This document shows, piece after piece, positions 19,814 to 31,408 of a stretch of DNA of 64,000 nt. Within the stretch, counting starts at the first letter, position 1; each line of letters begins with the position of its first letter. The stretch is from Flavobacteriaceae bacterium (GTDB lineage: Bacteria; Bacteroidota; Bacteroidia; Flavobacteriales; Flavobacteriaceae). The notes under the pieces were generated by a model. That model did not search any database, was not told the DNA's origin, and saw only the letters and a list, made by a program, of their open reading frames with translations. The position numbers and the translations under genes are program-made. Where the stretch lies: the NCBI GenBank assembly GCA_025800395.1, contig JAOXRU010000576.1, positions 1-64,000 of the forward strand, in the 5' to 3' direction.

Positions 19814-19847
19814 AAAAAAAAAGGCTGTCCAGTGGACAGCCTTTTTT
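19814..19847. terminator. Intrinsic terminator (bidirectional-looking)
   Basis: AAAAAAAAAGGCTGTCCAGTGGACAGCCTTTTTT. Confidence 0.8.
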
Positions 19848-19867
19848 GGTATGATGGTGAATCTTAC

Positions 19868-21217
19868 TTAGCTTTTTACTAAGTTGATTTCAACACGTCT
19901 GTTTTGTGATCTTCCAGCTCTAGTTCTGTTAGAAGCAATTGGCTTGTCTTCTCCATAACCGATAGCAGAAAGTCTGCTCGCATTAACACCGTTTGCAGTT
20001 AAGAAATCTTTTACTGCGTTAGCTCTTTCCTCAGATAGTCTTTGGTTAGTCTTGTTGCTACCTGCAGAGTCAGTGTGACCTTCTACAGTAAATTTAGCAT
20101 TTGGATATTCGCTCAATATTTTCACGATATCTTTCAATACTACTTCAGACTCATTTTTGATAGAAGATTTTCCAGTATCGAACAAGATAGTTTTAGCATA
20201 CTCGTTCAATTGTTTTTGAACTTCTTGAGTTACCTCAGGACAACCGTTATTTGCAACAGTACCAACAACGCTAGGACACATATCATCTTTGTCTAATACA
20301 CCGTCACCGTCGGTATCTGGCCAAGGACATCCGTTGTTTGCAGCGGGACCTGCTTCTTGAGGACACTTATCGTCTCCGTCTTTGATTCCGTCACCGTCAG
20401 CATCAGGACAACCGTTTAAAGCAGCAGTACCTGCAGTATCAGGACAAGCATCTTTGTTGTTTGCGATACCGTCTCCGTCGTTATCAGGACAACCGTTCAT
20501 TTCTTTAGTTCCAGCTTCGTTTGGACATTCGTCTTTGCTATCTTCGATACCATCACCGTCAGCATCTGGACAACCGTTGAATGCTTCCAATCCTGGTACT
20601 TCAGGACAAGCATCATCTTTGTCGTAGATACCGTCACCGTCTGTATCTGTTCCTCCAAACTTGATAGACAATCCTGCCATATGTTGGAAGTGAGGCGCTA
20701 AATAGTCTTCAAAAGCGTGCTTGTATGTAGACTGGAGGTTTACACCAAGGTTCTCTGTAAACCAATAGTTAAATCCAAGACCACCGTTTACTGTTCCTGC
20801 ACCAATGTTGTCTATCCAAGAATAACCACCACCGATTTCAACGTAAGGATCAAAGCTTTTGTTTTTAAGAAAGTTATACTTCACCGTTCCATCTACACCG
20901 TAGTATGATAAATCAGCAACAGCAGCATCTCCATAGCTTTCAATTTTGTTTAAAGACCCTCTTACACCAACAGAAAATCCATCTCCAACATATTTAGAAA
21001 CAGATAAAGTAGAAATAGAAGGAAGAATATTCCAGTGATCTTTTACATTAAAATATTCATCGAACCATTTTCCTAACATCGGTTCGTTAGTAGGGTAAAC
21101 GTCAACCGCGTTTACTCCAAAACCTACCATCCATGGGTTGTTTTGATCTTGCGCTTGTACATTGCTAAGTCCCACAACTAGTAACGCAGCAACTAATAAT
21201 TTGCTAAGATGTTTCAT
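19868..21217 (-). CDS. OmpA family protein with thrombospondin type-3-like repeats
   Basis: Repeated DxDGDGIxDxxDxCP units; C-terminal OmpA motif [31 protein letters not shown]. Confidence 0.93.
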   Translation of the reverse strand: MKHLSKLLVAALLVVGLSNVQAQDQNNPWMVGFGVNAVDVYPTNEPMLGKWFDEYFNVKDHWNILPSISTLSVSKYVGDGFSVGVRGSLNKIESYGDAAVADLSYYGVDGTVKYNFLKNKSFDPYVEIGGGYSWIDNIGAGTVNGGLGFNYWFTENLGVNLQSTYKHAFEDYLAPHFQHMAGLSIKFGGTDTDGDGIYDKDDACPEVPGLEAFNGCPDADGDGIEDSKDECPNEAGTKEMNGCPDNDGDGIANNKDACPDTAGTAALNGCPDADGDGIKDGDDKCPQEAGPAANNGCPWPDTDGDGVLDKDDMCPSVVGTVANNGCPEVTQEVQKQLNEYAKTILFDTGKSSIKNESEVVLKDIVKILSEYPNAKFTVEGHTDSAGSNKTNQRLSEERANAVKDFLTANGVNASRLSAIGYGEDKPIASNRTRAGRSQNRRVEINLVKS

Positions 21218-21330
21218 TTGAAATTTTTAAATTTTAAGTGTTAATTAAAGGCAAATGTAAGTCGTTAATACTAATTTAACAAAATCTTACCCGTTTTTTT
21301 TGCATTTTAACGAGTGATTGCGTATATTTT

Positions 21331-22524
21331 TTATATGATTTCTAGTTCTTTTGCTACTTCTGTAAATGCCGATATGGCTTTATCCAAATGTGCTTTGGTA
21401 TGAGCCGCAGATAGTTGTACCCTTATTCTGGCTTTTTCTTTTGGGACAACAGGATAAAAGAATCCGATTACATAAATCCCTTTTTCTAGTAGCTTATTCG
21501 CCATCACTTGAGAAAGTTTTGCATCATATAGCATTACTGGAACGATGGCAGAATCGCCGTCTATAATGTCGATTCCCGCTGCTTTCATGCCTGCTTTGAA
21601 GTAATTGGTGTTTTCTTCCAAACGATCGCGTAGGCTAGTGTCTTTTTCCAATATTTCAAATACCTTTATAGAGGCGCCTACTATGGCAGGAGCCAAAGAG
21701 TTGGAAAACAAGTAAGGTCTAGATCGTTGACGTAATATGTCGATAATTTCCTTTTTGGCCGTAGTGTAGCCACCCATGGCGCCACCTAGGGCTTTACCCA
21801 AAGTTCCTGTAATGATGTCTACCCGTCCCATTACTTTTTTATATTCTAGGGTGCCTTTACCAGTGCTTCCGATAAATCCGGCGGCATGACATTCGTCTAC
21901 CATCACCATGGCATCGTATTTATCGGCCAAATCGCAGATTTGATCTAATGGTGCGACCAATCCATCCATAGAGAATACCCCATCGGTAACGATGATTTTG
22001 AATCGGGCACTGTCTTGGTTGGCTTGTTGTAATTGTGCTTCCAAATCGGCCATATCGTTGTTGGCATAGCGATAGCGTTTGGCTTTGCATAGCCTCACTC
22101 CGTCTATAATGGAAGCGTGGTTTAGGGAATCGGATATGATCGCATCTTCTGCGGTAAGCAGCGGTTCGAATACCCCGCCATTGGCATCAAAAGCTGCAGC
22201 GTACAATATGGTGTCTTCTGTCTGATAAAAATCGGCGATCTTTTGTTCTAGAGTTTTGTGAATATCTTGTGTCCCACAAATAAATCGTACCGAGGACATA
22301 CCAAATCCGTGGGTATCCATAGTATCTTTTGCTGCTTGTATAACTTCTGGATGGGAAGAAAGCCCCAAATAATTATTAGCGCAAAAATTGATAACCTCTT
22401 GGCCGTTGTCCAAACGAATGACAGCGTCTTGGGCAGAGGTGATGATGCGTTCGCTTTTGTATAGGCCTTCTTCTTTGATACCTGCTATGGTTGTTTGTAA
22501 ATGGTTTTTGATGTTTCCGTACAT
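21331..22524 (-). CDS. kbl: Glycine C-acetyltransferase (2-amino-3-ketobutyrate CoA ligase)
   Basis: [49 protein letters not shown]. Confidence 0.92.
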   Translation of the reverse strand: MYGNIKNHLQTTIAGIKEEGLYKSERIITSAQDAVIRLDNGQEVINFCANNYLGLSSHPEVIQAAKDTMDTHGFGMSSVRFICGTQDIHKTLEQKIADFYQTEDTILYAAAFDANGGVFEPLLTAEDAIISDSLNHASIIDGVRLCKAKRYRYANNDMADLEAQLQQANQDSARFKIIVTDGVFSMDGLVAPLDQICDLADKYDAMVMVDECHAAGFIGSTGKGTLEYKKVMGRVDIITGTLGKALGGAMGGYTTAKKEIIDILRQRSRPYLFSNSLAPAIVGASIKVFEILEKDTSLRDRLEENTNYFKAGMKAAGIDIIDGDSAIVPVMLYDAKLSQVMANKLLEKGIYVIGFFYPVVPKEKARIRVQLSAAHTKAHLDKAISAFTEVAKELEII

Positions 22525-22543
22525 TTTGAATTTTTTTACAAAA

Positions 22544-25500
22544 TTAGATAAAATTTACTTCGAGAGTCTCATTGCTGTAGATGAGTATTTTGTGTGCTAT
22601 ATTGTAGCCCATGCTTTCTATGGCTGCGGCGTATTCGTATAGTTGTTGGTGGTAAGAAGAATGGGGTTTTCCGGTTTTGTAGTCTAGAATACTTGCGCTA
22701 TTGTTTTGAAGAATCAAACGATCTGGACGGAGTATTTTTCCGTTTTCTAGCAAAATATCTCTTTCGTTAAAAATACGGTGTTTGTCATCAAAAAAAGGCG
22801 CCAAATCGGGATGGCTTACTATAGCTTCTATTCGTTTTTGGTAAAAATCAAACTGTTCTTGGTTTAAATGTCCTTGTGCTCTGGCGAGTTGCAGACAGTG
22901 TGGAATATCTTTTTTGGTATAAATCTTAGACATGAGATGGTGCAAGAGATTTCCACTATCGATGGCGGCTTCTTGTGCCGTATCCCATAATTGGCCATTC
23001 TTAGTTACAAATTCTTGTTGGACTTGTTGTATGCTAAAATTGTAGAATGGCAATGGTGGCTTTTTTTCTTGTTTTGTGCTTTCTCCAATGGTTTGTTCTC
23101 CAAATGGATATAGTTCTTTTTCTGATTGCCAAAGGTTTTGCTGTTTTAAAAAGTGCTGAAACAGGCTAGGCAAGGTTTTTATCTGATCGTTTTCTTTGAC
23201 TTGGTTGCAAAATATGTATAGTTCTTTCTCTGGTCTTGTCAGGGCTACATATAAGGCGTTGAGACTGTCTAGTGTGGTTTGGTTTTTTTCTGATTCGTAC
23301 ACCATTTGGGTGCTCGAATTGGTTTGCTCTAGATTTCTTCCGTATTTTACCATGACCCGATCGGGAAAGGGGTCTGGCGTTTCTAAAGGAACCCAAAGCA
23401 TTTTGTTTTTTACTTGTACAATGTCGTCATTTGCATAAGGATATAAAACGATAGGGAATTCCAAACCCTTCGATTTGTGTATGGTAAGCAATTGTATGGC
23501 ATTGCTATGCGAGGGAGCTACCAAGCTCCATTTGTTTTTATGTTGTTCCCACAAACGCAAAAATGCACTGATGCTGCCATTGTTTTGAGTTTGAAAGTTG
23601 AGAACTTCGTCTATAAAAAAATTGAGATACGCATCCGAGGTGTCGGCCAAGCCGAAGCATTGTATGACATAGGAAATCGCTTCGAGCAAGTTACTGGTGC
23701 CAAATTGGGAAAATTGAAACTGGTAGGATTCCGACAAAAAGCCTGGCCAATTGTCTAGAGCGTTTTTGGCAAAGACAAAAAAATCGGTTTCTATGTTTTG
23801 CTGGTCAAACAAGAATCTGCAAATTCGCAATTGGGCTTCCGCGTCTAGAGGATGGAGTTGTGCCGATAACAAATCGATGATAAAATGGATCTTTGGTTGA
23901 CTCGAAAGCAACAAGGACTCGGAGGAAATGATAGGAATATTGGCGTCGGACAGATATGCTGCTAAAAAGTCGAGATGTTTTTTTCTTCTGCAGAGTATGC
24001 ATATATCGCCATAGTTGTGCCCATTTGCAAGGAGTTGTTCCAAGGTTTGACTAAGGGCGACAGCCTGTATAGTCATTTCCGAAGCAGGGGCGTCTTCGCA
24101 ATACTGTATTTGTACGAAGCCCGTTTTGTTGTTTATGGGGTTTTGAGCGCTTTGGTTGGCATAGAGGTTGGCGTAGTTGGGATCTTGCAATATACTAGAA
24201 GCAAATTCAAAAAAGGCGTTGTTGAATTCCACTATGGTTGCGCTACTTCTGTAATTAGAATTTAGGGCGGTAGTGGTAACTTCCAATTGAAAGGGTTGGC
24301 TGCTTCCTTGGTATAAGTCTATGAATTGTTCGGCTTTTCCTCCTCTAAACCTATAGATGGACTGTTTGGGGTCTCCAACCAACAACAAGCTGGCTATTTC
24401 GTTTCCTTCTAGGGCATTGCCAATAAGCGGGATGAGGTTTTCCCACTGCATGCTGGAGGTGTCTTGGAATTCATCGATAAAGAAATGTTTAAATCGCTCA
24501 CCCAATCGCTCGTATATAAATGGCGCGGGTTGGTCTTTTATTTCTTTGGCAATAATGCGATTAAAAAACGCAAGAGGTATTTCTTCTCTTTCGATTTCTA
24601 TTTTTTTGATTTCTCTGGCCACGGCCCAAATGACAGACAATGGGTTGATTTCCTTTTGTGCGGATAGCAATAGGATATGCTGGCCTTCTAAACTTTGAAA
24701 TTGGGAAATGGCTTGTCTAAATTGTGGTAACAAACCGTCTATGATTGCTTGCTTGCTGGCAGGGACTCTTTTGGGGTATACCCTAGATTCAAAATTTTGC
24801 CATTTGCCACCAAATCTTAGCCCTTGGCCTTGGGCTGCTTTTAATAAAAAATTGGGAAAATAGGCATTTGAGAAGTCCTGGTGTTCCAAGCCTTGGTCTG
24901 CCAATAGTTGCAGATATTGGTTTGCAAGTATTTGTTTTTCTTTTGTGGTGCTTGCAATGCGTTGTTGGATAGATTGTTGCAGCTTTTCAAAGTCTTCTAA
25001 AGTTGCTTTGGAATAGCCTTCTAGGGCAATCACTTGGTCTTCGTCAAAGAGCAATTTGGCTTTTTCTGAGATTTGCCTTTTGATGTTCCAGCTTTTGTCG
25101 TCTTCTATTTTGCTAAACACAAACTGGAGCAAAATCTCGGTGAGTTTTGGAGTCTCGCCTATTTTCGAAATCAGTGCATCCACTGCTTCGTCTAGCAAGA
25201 GGGAAGTATCGAGTATGACTTCGAAGTTTTGAGGAAGTTGGAGGTCTTTGGCAAATGTTCGCACCACGCGATTGGTGAATTTATCTATAGTAGATACTTC
25301 AAAAAACGCATAGTGATGCAAAAGGTGTTTGAGATGGCGTTGTGCTCTTTGTTGTAAGTCTTGCGCAGAAATACCTAAACTAGCTTTCAAATCGCGAAAC
25401 ATAGGATCTTTTTGTGCAATTTTTTCCTCTTGAGAAAATAAAAGTAGCTTGCTCAAAATTCGGGTTTTCATTTCATTCACCGCTTTATTGGTAAAAGTGA

Positions 25501-25633
25501 TGGCTAAAATTTCTCGGTAATTCCCTGGTTTGGATTGTTGCAGAAGAATTTTTAAATAGATACGCACTAGGCTATAGGTTTTACCCGAGCCCGCTGAGGC
25601 ATTGAATACTCTAAAATTGTTGGAGGTAGTCAA
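22544..25633 (-). CDS. UvrD/AddA-like helicase-exonuclease
   Basis: [22 protein letters not shown] Walker [33 protein letters not shown]-terminal nuclease [15 protein letters not shown]. Confidence 0.92.
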   Translation of the reverse strand: MTTSNNFRVFNASAGSGKTYSLVRIYLKILLQQSKPGNYREILAITFTNKAVNEMKTRILSKLLLFSQEEKIAQKDPMFRDLKASLGISAQDLQQRAQRHLKHLLHHYAFFEVSTIDKFTNRVVRTFAKDLQLPQNFEVILDTSLLLDEAVDALISKIGETPKLTEILLQFVFSKIEDDKSWNIKRQISEKAKLLFDEDQVIALEGYSKATLEDFEKLQQSIQQRIASTTKEKQILANQYLQLLADQGLEHQDFSNAYFPNFLLKAAQGQGLRFGGKWQNFESRVYPKRVPASKQAIIDGLLPQFRQAISQFQSLEGQHILLLSAQKEINPLSVIWAVAREIKKIEIEREEIPLAFFNRIIAKEIKDQPAPFIYERLGERFKHFFIDEFQDTSSMQWENLIPLIGNALEGNEIASLLLVGDPKQSIYRFRGGKAEQFIDLYQGSSQPFQLEVTTTALNSNYRSSATIVEFNNAFFEFASSILQDPNYANLYANQSAQNPINNKTGFVQIQYCEDAPASEMTIQAVALSQTLEQLLANGHNYGDICILCRRKKHLDFLAAYLSDANIPIISSESLLLSSQPKIHFIIDLLSAQLHPLDAEAQLRICRFLFDQQNIETDFFVFAKNALDNWPGFLSESYQFQFSQFGTSNLLEAISYVIQCFGLADTSDAYLNFFIDEVLNFQTQNNGSISAFLRLWEQHKNKWSLVAPSHSNAIQLLTIHKSKGLEFPIVLYPYANDDIVQVKNKMLWVPLETPDPFPDRVMVKYGRNLEQTNSSTQMVYESEKNQTTLDSLNALYVALTRPEKELYIFCNQVKENDQIKTLPSLFQHFLKQQNLWQSEKELYPFGEQTIGESTKQEKKPPLPFYNFSIQQVQQEFVTKNGQLWDTAQEAAIDSGNLLHHLMSKIYTKKDIPHCLQLARAQGHLNQEQFDFYQKRIEAIVSHPDLAPFFDDKHRIFNERDILLENGKILRPDRLILQNNSASILDYKTGKPHSSYHQQLYEYAAAIESMGYNIAHKILIYSNETLEVNFI

Positions 25634-25757
25634 GTCAATTTAATTTATTGCAAAATAAGAAAAGTCTATGGTATCTGTGGCATTATCCTATAGATATTCC
25701 ATAAGTTTATCTTAAATTTGGAGGAATAAAAAAACAATTAACTAAAATTAGAACATT

Positions 25758-26366
25758 ATGGCTTTTGAATTACCACAATTACCATATGCATATGATGCAT
25801 TAGAACCACATATTGATGCAAGAACAATGGAGATCCATCATTCCAAACATCATGGCGGCTATACAGCCAAATTGAATGCCGCTATAGCAGGAACCGATAT
25901 GGAAGGAAAATCGATAGAGGACATCATGGCAAATCTGGATATGAGCAATGGCGCAGTAAGAAACAATGGTGGGGGATTTTATAACCACCGTTTGTTTTGG
26001 AATGTAATGGCTCCAAACGGAGGAGGAGTTCCTACAGGGGATTTGGCTACTGCTATCGATGCTGCTTTTGGTTCTTTTGATGCGTTTAAAGATGCATTTT
26101 CCAAAGCTGCTGCTACGCAGTTTGGTTCTGGTTGGGCTTGGTTGTGCGTGCACAAAGGAGGAAAAGTAGAAGTATGTTCTACACCAAACCAAGACAACCC
26201 AATGATGCCTGGAGTTGCCTGCGAAGGAACCCCAATACTTGGACTAGATGTATGGGAGCACGCTTATTATTTGAATTACCAAAACCGTCGTCCAGATTAT
26301 ATCGAAGCATTTTTTAATGTGATTAACTGGGAGGCTGTGTCTGCTTTATACGCCGACAACAAATAA
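25758..26366 (+). CDS. sod: Superoxide dismutase (Fe/Mn)
   Basis: [40 protein letters not shown] ... [31 protein letters not shown]. Confidence 0.96.
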   Translation: MAFELPQLPYAYDALEPHIDARTMEIHHSKHHGGYTAKLNAAIAGTDMEGKSIEDIMANLDMSNGAVRNNGGGFYNHRLFWNVMAPNGGGVPTGDLATAIDAAFGSFDAFKDAFSKAAATQFGSGWAWLCVHKGGKVEVCSTPNQDNPMMPGVACEGTPILGLDVWEHAYYLNYQNRRPDYIEAFFNVINWEAVSALYADNK

Positions 26367-26396
26367 GAAAAAGATCTTTTTGAAAGTAAAATTATG

Positions 26397-26427
26397 AAAA
26401 CCGTCTCAGCTTGCAGGCGGTTTTTTT
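26397..26427 (+). terminator. Intrinsic terminator after sod
   Basis: AAAACCGTCTCAGCTTGCAGGCGGTTTTTTT. Confidence 0.75.
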
Positions 26428-26435
26428 GGTGCTTT

Positions 26436-26475
26436 ATACCATTTCTAGTTTAAAATCACCCCAATAAATAGCTCT
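26436..26475 (-). mobile_element. MITE-like dispersed repeat, fragment F
   Basis: ATACCATTTCTAGTTTAAAATCACCCCAATAAATAGCTCT, 36/40 identical to the reverse complement of the interior of copy E. Confidence 0.6.
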
Positions 26476-26540
26476 TTTTTCCTTTCTATTTCATTAAGGG
26501 CATTCCAAAATAGAAATGGGGTTACTCCTCGAATTAGGAC

Positions 26541-26614
26541 ACAAAAAAAGGCAATGTGTAAACATTGCCTTAGCCCCAAATCTTACCATAAACTTAACCT
26601 ACTTATGCTATGGT
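26541..26614 (-). ncRNA. Candidate small RNA, copy 1 of repeated family
   Basis: Core CCATAGCATAAGTAGGTTAAGTTTATGGTAAGATTTGGGG (minus) preceded by TATATTTG (-7, plus 26620-26627) and followed by GGCAATGT..ACATTGCC + T7. Confidence 0.6.
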
Positions 26615-26825
26615 AATACCAAATATAAGAGATGGGCTTAAGGGGGAAAAATAACTTGGATAAAGTAGAGGCTTTATAGGGCAAATGACCAAGTTGTAAT
26701 GCAGGGGCTACAAAGGCTGTGAGACGCTAAAGTTTGTGATGTAAAGGACTGATTTTAAGCGCAATGAAATTATTTTTGTTTCGCAATATTGTTGTTGCTA
26801 GCTAGTTGTCAGTTGGTTAAGAATC

Positions 26826-29483
26826 TTAGAAGTTGTAAATAATATGAAAAAGGAGCATGCGCGGTAATATCCAAATAGTTTCTTCTTGGGTGCTAAAATC
26901 CGAAAACTGATAACTTCTTTTTTGTTCTACGTTCAAAAGGTTTTTTGCTTGTATTTGAGCGCGCCAACCCGAATTGTTTTTTGCATATTGTAAGCTAAAA
27001 TGGAGCAATTGGTATTGCAAATTGCTTTGGTCGTTTAGACTATGGTAGTGCTGATAATCGTGATCTAGTTGCAATTCCCAGTCGCGATGAAATGCATAGG
27101 TGAGCTGGGAGTGGATTTGATTTTGATCTACACGAAAATCATTGAAGTATCTCAGGTTTTTGCTTGCTGATATAGAAAATTGTGGCGCACTAGGGTGGAA
27201 TTTGCTAGTCAGTTCTATACGGTTGTATAGGCTGTTGGTGTTATTTTTTTGTGCTTGGTGGTTGGTGATTTGGTAAAAGTCTTTGTGGGTCAATCGAAAT
27301 TGAATTCCCAGTTGCCATTTTCCAAAGCGCCTTTTGGCTCTGGCATACAAACGATAGTGGTTTTCACTTCGACCCCAAGATTGCTCTTGTTGCAGTTGTT
27401 CTAGTTGTGGACTCAAGACGGTGTTTCTTTTTACGGTTTGGGCATAGTGTTTCCATTCCAATTGGGTACGGATAAACATACGATTTTTTAGTTCAAAACG
27501 ATGGTAGCTGATTTGGCTTTGGTGGTATAGTGGGTCCTCTAGGCTTGGGCTACCGCTATAGAGGCTATAAAACCCTTCCATTCTGGAGGTTTGGGATAAT
27601 TGTGCTAACTGGTTCCTTTGGTTTTGTAAAGCGTATGTCAGTTCTAGTTTACCTCCTTTTGGATGATGGTATTGGATATGTAATCTTGGTAATAAAGCTT
27701 GGCGATCTCGATATAGTTTATTTGGTAAATGCCCTTGTTTTCTAAAGAAATACCAATATAGTTGTGGTCGAAACTGCCAATTGCCAATCTGTGTTTTGTA
27801 TTCTAGGCTAAAATAGTTGTCCCAAATTTTTAGTTTAGAGGCACTGTGGAACCTATCGGGGTCTATGGCTAATTCATCGGGATATACGGGATGAGGCTGC
27901 CAAAGAGAAAACCTTCTTTTTTGATCTACGAGATAGCCGCCTATACCAATATAGATATGATGTAGTGCTGCGATACTCCAATAATCTTTAAATGCGATAT
28001 GCAATCGATGGCTGCGGTTTTTTTGTCTATCGAGAAGTTGGTGATTTTCTTTGATTATAGGCTGGATGTATGCAGGAAGTATAGCTTGGTTGCTACCAAA
28101 TCTGTTTTCTGGATTTTGGGAGTAGTTTTCCAATCGAAATTGGGTTTGCAAGCTGTGTTTGCGACTAGCTCTGTAGAGATGTAGAAAATGATGGGTAAAT
28201 TGGTGGTATTGCTCTTGGTGTTGGTATTGGGTGTTGTATTGGTCTATGGGGGTGTTTCGATTTATATGTCTGTTGAAGCTGCTGTGTCCGCTTTTGATGA
28301 GGCTGTAGTTGCGAATTTCGGTTTTTCGATGGGGTTTGTATTTCCAATCTAGTTTTACCAGTAGGTGATGGTTGTCGGCTTGTTGGTTTATTTGTTGGGT
28401 TTCCTCTAATGGCTGTGATGGTATACGATAGCGAATATGCCGTTGTTTTTTGCTTGACATATCTTTTTGGGAGAACAAAACATAGCCGTTAAAGTCTAGT
28501 TTGGAATTTATCGGGGCGCTGAGATTGCTGGCAAAGAAATGTGTTTGTGCTCTGTAGCGATCTTCTTTTTGTAAAAACTGGAGAGCACCCGATTCTCTAC
28601 CCATTTCGGTTTGATCAAAAAGATGTAACAGTCCTCCTTCAAAGTTGAGGTAGTCTTCGAGTTCAAATATTTGTTCGCCGGTATTGTTTTTTGTCGCCAT
28701 TATACTGCCTTGTAATGCCTCTCCGTAATAGAATAGGGTAGGGTGCATATGATAGCGTCCTTCTAGACCGCCGCCTATTTTGGTGTCACCAAAAACCAAC
28801 TTTTTTTTGTCTTCTTTGAGTCGAATATTGATAATGGTTTCTTTTTGGTCGTTGAATGCGCTCAAAAGGGCTATTTCGTCAAAATTGTCTATAACTTCTA
28901 TGGCCTCTATGGCATGGGCTGGAATTTGATTGACTGCCAATTTGGTGCTGCCAGTAAAAAACAGTCTGCCTTCCACCAATATTTTGGTAATGCTTTTGCC
29001 GCCATACCAAACATTTCCATATCGGTCTATTTCTACTCCTGGCAATTTTCCCAATAGGTTTTTTAGTTTGTGTTCTTGCCCATTGCTAAAAAAGGAAGTT
29101 TGAAAAACCGTGGTGTCTTTTTTTTGTTTTATGGGAAGATTTTGCGCAACCACTACCTCCTCCAATTGGTTGTAAAACGCTTGGAGTTGATAGGTTTTTT
29201 TGAGGGATTGTTGTGCCCACCAGCGAAATACTTTGGAACGAAAGCCAAGGTGGCTGAGATAGACTTGGTATACCAAATTGGGGTTTACTTTTAAAGAAAA
29301 GCTTCCAGTAGCATCGGTAGTTGTAGCTAGCATGCTATACTTTTTCTGTACGGGATATAGAAGCACATTGGTGCCTTCGAGGCCTTGGCCAAGGCTGTCT
29401 TGTACCCGTCCTTCAAAGTATACTTGCTGGGCAAGGCACAGCCGTGAAATAAGGAAAACAAAAATGAGGAAGGTCTTCTTCAA
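26826..29483 (-). CDS. Carboxypeptidase-like regulatory domain outer membrane (TonB-receptor-like) protein
   Basis: N-terminal FEGRVQDSLGQGLEGTNVLLYPV..TTDATGSFSLKV, plug-like region, beta-barrel C-terminus. Confidence 0.85.
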   Translation of the reverse strand: MKKTFLIFVFLISRLCLAQQVYFEGRVQDSLGQGLEGTNVLLYPVQKKYSMLATTTDATGSFSLKVNPNLVYQVYLSHLGFRSKVFRWWAQQSLKKTYQLQAFYNQLEEVVVAQNLPIKQKKDTTVFQTSFFSNGQEHKLKNLLGKLPGVEIDRYGNVWYGGKSITKILVEGRLFFTGSTKLAVNQIPAHAIEAIEVIDNFDEIALLSAFNDQKETIINIRLKEDKKKLVFGDTKIGGGLEGRYHMHPTLFYYGEALQGSIMATKNNTGEQIFELEDYLNFEGGLLHLFDQTEMGRESGALQFLQKEDRYRAQTHFFASNLSAPINSKLDFNGYVLFSQKDMSSKKQRHIRYRIPSQPLEETQQINQQADNHHLLVKLDWKYKPHRKTEIRNYSLIKSGHSSFNRHINRNTPIDQYNTQYQHQEQYHQFTHHFLHLYRASRKHSLQTQFRLENYSQNPENRFGSNQAILPAYIQPIIKENHQLLDRQKNRSHRLHIAFKDYWSIAALHHIYIGIGGYLVDQKRRFSLWQPHPVYPDELAIDPDRFHSASKLKIWDNYFSLEYKTQIGNWQFRPQLYWYFFRKQGHLPNKLYRDRQALLPRLHIQYHHPKGGKLELTYALQNQRNQLAQLSQTSRMEGFYSLYSGSPSLEDPLYHQSQISYHRFELKNRMFIRTQLEWKHYAQTVKRNTVLSPQLEQLQQEQSWGRSENHYRLYARAKRRFGKWQLGIQFRLTHKDFYQITNHQAQKNNTNSLYNRIELTSKFHPSAPQFSISASKNLRYFNDFRVDQNQIHSQLTYAFHRDWELQLDHDYQHYHSLNDQSNLQYQLLHFSLQYAKNNSGWRAQIQAKNLLNVEQKRSYQFSDFSTQEETIWILPRMLLFHIIYNF

Positions 29484-29488
29484 AGGCT

Positions 29489-30232
29489 TTATTCGTTTTT
29501 CTTTATTCCTTCATAATATGCATCCCCAGCTTCTTTGTATGTGGTTTCGTCCATTAGCTGGATGCCTGTGGGCCATTTTAACTTTAAGTCTTTAATATTG
29601 GTTTTTATAGAAGTAGCAGTATAGATGATGCGATTGCTGTTGTTGAATTCCAGTACAAGACCAGGAACCTGATTGGATTGTTTTAGAGGAGCATGAGCAA
29701 AAGGAATGGATGGTGCGTACCAAAGGGTATAGCGAATTTCGGGTTCCTCTTGTATGCGTATCGTTGCTTTGTAGCAGGTGTAGCCTAGTATTTCTTTGCT
29801 TTCTTTGCTCAATTCCCATTTCTGATCTCTTTCCATAGATTTGAGCACATTGTATGTCATGCCTTTGTGTTCGTTTGTCTGGATGTAATGGTTTTTGTCG
29901 ATATCGTTGAAATAGGTTGGATCTCCTGCGTAAAGTTTGGCTAGATTGCGCACATATTTGTCGACTTCTTTTCCAACAGCCATTTCTTTGGTGATTTTGA
30001 ACTCGCTGAGGTTTTTGTCAAATCGCATAGTATAGTGAAGTTGATTCATGCCATCGGTTACCATTTTGTTGGTTCGAATCATATATTCAGTAGGTTTTTT
30101 TTGACCTTTGAAGGGAGCAAAATAATCGTCGGCTATCACTTCATATAAGATGATACCATTGTGAATTTGTTGTGCTTGTGTGCTAGTCATTAAAAGAAAG
30201 CACAGCAATAGAATAGGGGTGAGTTTTTTCAT
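29489..30232 (-). CDS. GLPGLI family protein
   Basis: YTLWYAPSIPFAHAPLKQSNQVPGLVLEF; paired with the upstream outer-membrane gene. Confidence 0.85.
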   Translation of the reverse strand: MKKLTPILLLCFLLMTSTQAQQIHNGIILYEVIADDYFAPFKGQKKPTEYMIRTNKMVTDGMNQLHYTMRFDKNLSEFKITKEMAVGKEVDKYVRNLAKLYAGDPTYFNDIDKNHYIQTNEHKGMTYNVLKSMERDQKWELSKESKEILGYTCYKATIRIQEEPEIRYTLWYAPSIPFAHAPLKQSNQVPGLVLEFNNSNRIIYTATSIKTNIKDLKLKWPTGIQLMDETTYKEAGDAYYEGIKKNE

Positions 30233-30249
30233 GATTATAGATTTGGGTA

Positions 30250-30279
30250 AGGCATTTGCCTAGGCAAATGCCTTTTTTG
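30250..30279. terminator. Intrinsic terminator
   Basis: AGGCATTTGCCTAGGCAAATGCCTTTTTTG. Confidence 0.7.
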
Positions 30280-30296
30280 TTTAAAAATTACTTTTC

Positions 30297-30548
30297 TTAT
30301 TTGGCACTCATGAGTTTCATACACATATACATGCGGTTCTCAAAAATTTTTCCTGCGACAAAGCCATCTGCCTTATCTCCCTTTTTGTTGAAATACGCTT
30401 CTACGATATTAAAAGCCAAATTTTCACAATAACGTTCTTTGGAAGTTTGTTCTTCTGCCAAAAAGAACGAAGAGCTGGTTAATAAAATGGTGATTCCGAT
30501 AACGAGGGGACTATTATGGAATTTCATAGCGCAATCAACTTTCTTCAA
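30297..30548 (-). CDS. Small secreted protein, tandem paralogue 1
   Basis: Signal peptide; CENLAFNIVEAYFNKKGDKADGFVAGKIFENRMYMC; start may be at MKFHNSP. Confidence 0.6.
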   Translation of the reverse strand: MKKVDCAMKFHNSPLVIGITILLTSSSFFLAEEQTSKERYCENLAFNIVEAYFNKKGDKADGFVAGKIFENRMYMCMKLMSAK

Positions 30549-30729
30549 GATTACAGGTGTAATAGGCTATTTCGAACATATGTCCCAATACAAAACCGTC
30601 GGTTTCACCAGTCATCACCTCATAGGTTTCGATAAATAAAAATGCTTGAGTTTCGCAGCGGTCATTGGCAAAACTCTGGCTACTGCAAAAGAATAGCAGC
30701 ATCGCCCCAAATTTTAGTACTTTTTTCAT
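30535..30729 (-). CDS. Small secreted protein, tandem paralogue 2
   Basis: Signal peptide; CETQAFLFIETYEVMTGETDGFVLGHMFEIAYYTC aligns to paralogue 1. Confidence 0.6.
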   Translation of the reverse strand: MKKVLKFGAMLLFFCSSQSFANDRCETQAFLFIETYEVMTGETDGFVLGHMFEIAYYTCNLEES

Positions 30730-30956
30730 GGATATAATTTTTTAAAGTTATTGTAGGAAAAATAACTTTTTTTTGTAAAATCAAAAGTGTTTTTAAACTT
30801 ATTTTTATAAAGTGTGTTTTGTGTAGTTAAAAAACTCAAAAACAATGTCTTGATGCGTTTATAAGGAAGAAAAATTAGGATAAAATCGGTATACAACTAT
30901 AAGTAAGTATGTCCGTTATGGGCTCTTTTTTTTGGGATTATAAAAAGTATAGAAAA

Positions 30957-31030
30957 AATAAAAAGGCGGAGATAAACTCCGCCTTTTTGCCCCAAATCTT
31001 ACCATGAACTTAACCTACTTATGTTATGGT
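30957..31030 (-). ncRNA. Candidate small RNA, copy 2 of repeated family
   Basis: Core at 30990-31029; TATGTTTG -7 (plus 31035-31042); GGCGGAG..CTCCGCC + T5 terminator. Confidence 0.62.
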
Positions 31031-31334
31031 GACACAAACATAAAAAGAAGTCTATAAATAGCACAAATAAAACAGATTAAGTGTCTGAATTACAGCTAAA
31101 CTGCACAATTGGTAGGATAAATACTATAAATTAGGACGAAAAAACGCTATTATAGAGGTTCTAATCAAGGGTGGTTAATGATAAAATTCCTTGTCTTTGA
31201 GGATTTTGGCTGCAATTTGGTTTCAGTTATCCTAAAAAGGAGCTAAAAGCAAGTGCAGTATGCTTGAACAAGAAGGAGGAATTGGTCAGCGTATTGGAGA
31301 AGGAATAAAGGCTGCATAAATGGTGTAGTGTCAA

Positions 31335-31408
31335 AATAAAAAGGCGGAGATAAACTCCGCCTTTTTGCCCCAAATCTTACCATGAACTTAACCTACTTAT
31401 GTTATGGT
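31335..31408 (-). ncRNA. Candidate small RNA, copy 3 of repeated family
   Basis: Core at 31368-31407 identical to copy 2; TATGTTTG -7 (plus 31413-31420); same terminator. Confidence 0.62.

Noticed and set aside
20280-20660. Tandem repeat array in the ompA-like gene considered as CRISPR or minisatellite
   Set aside because: Periodicity is coding: Ca-binding thrombospondin type-3-like DxDGDG repeats, common in OmpA proteins of this group.
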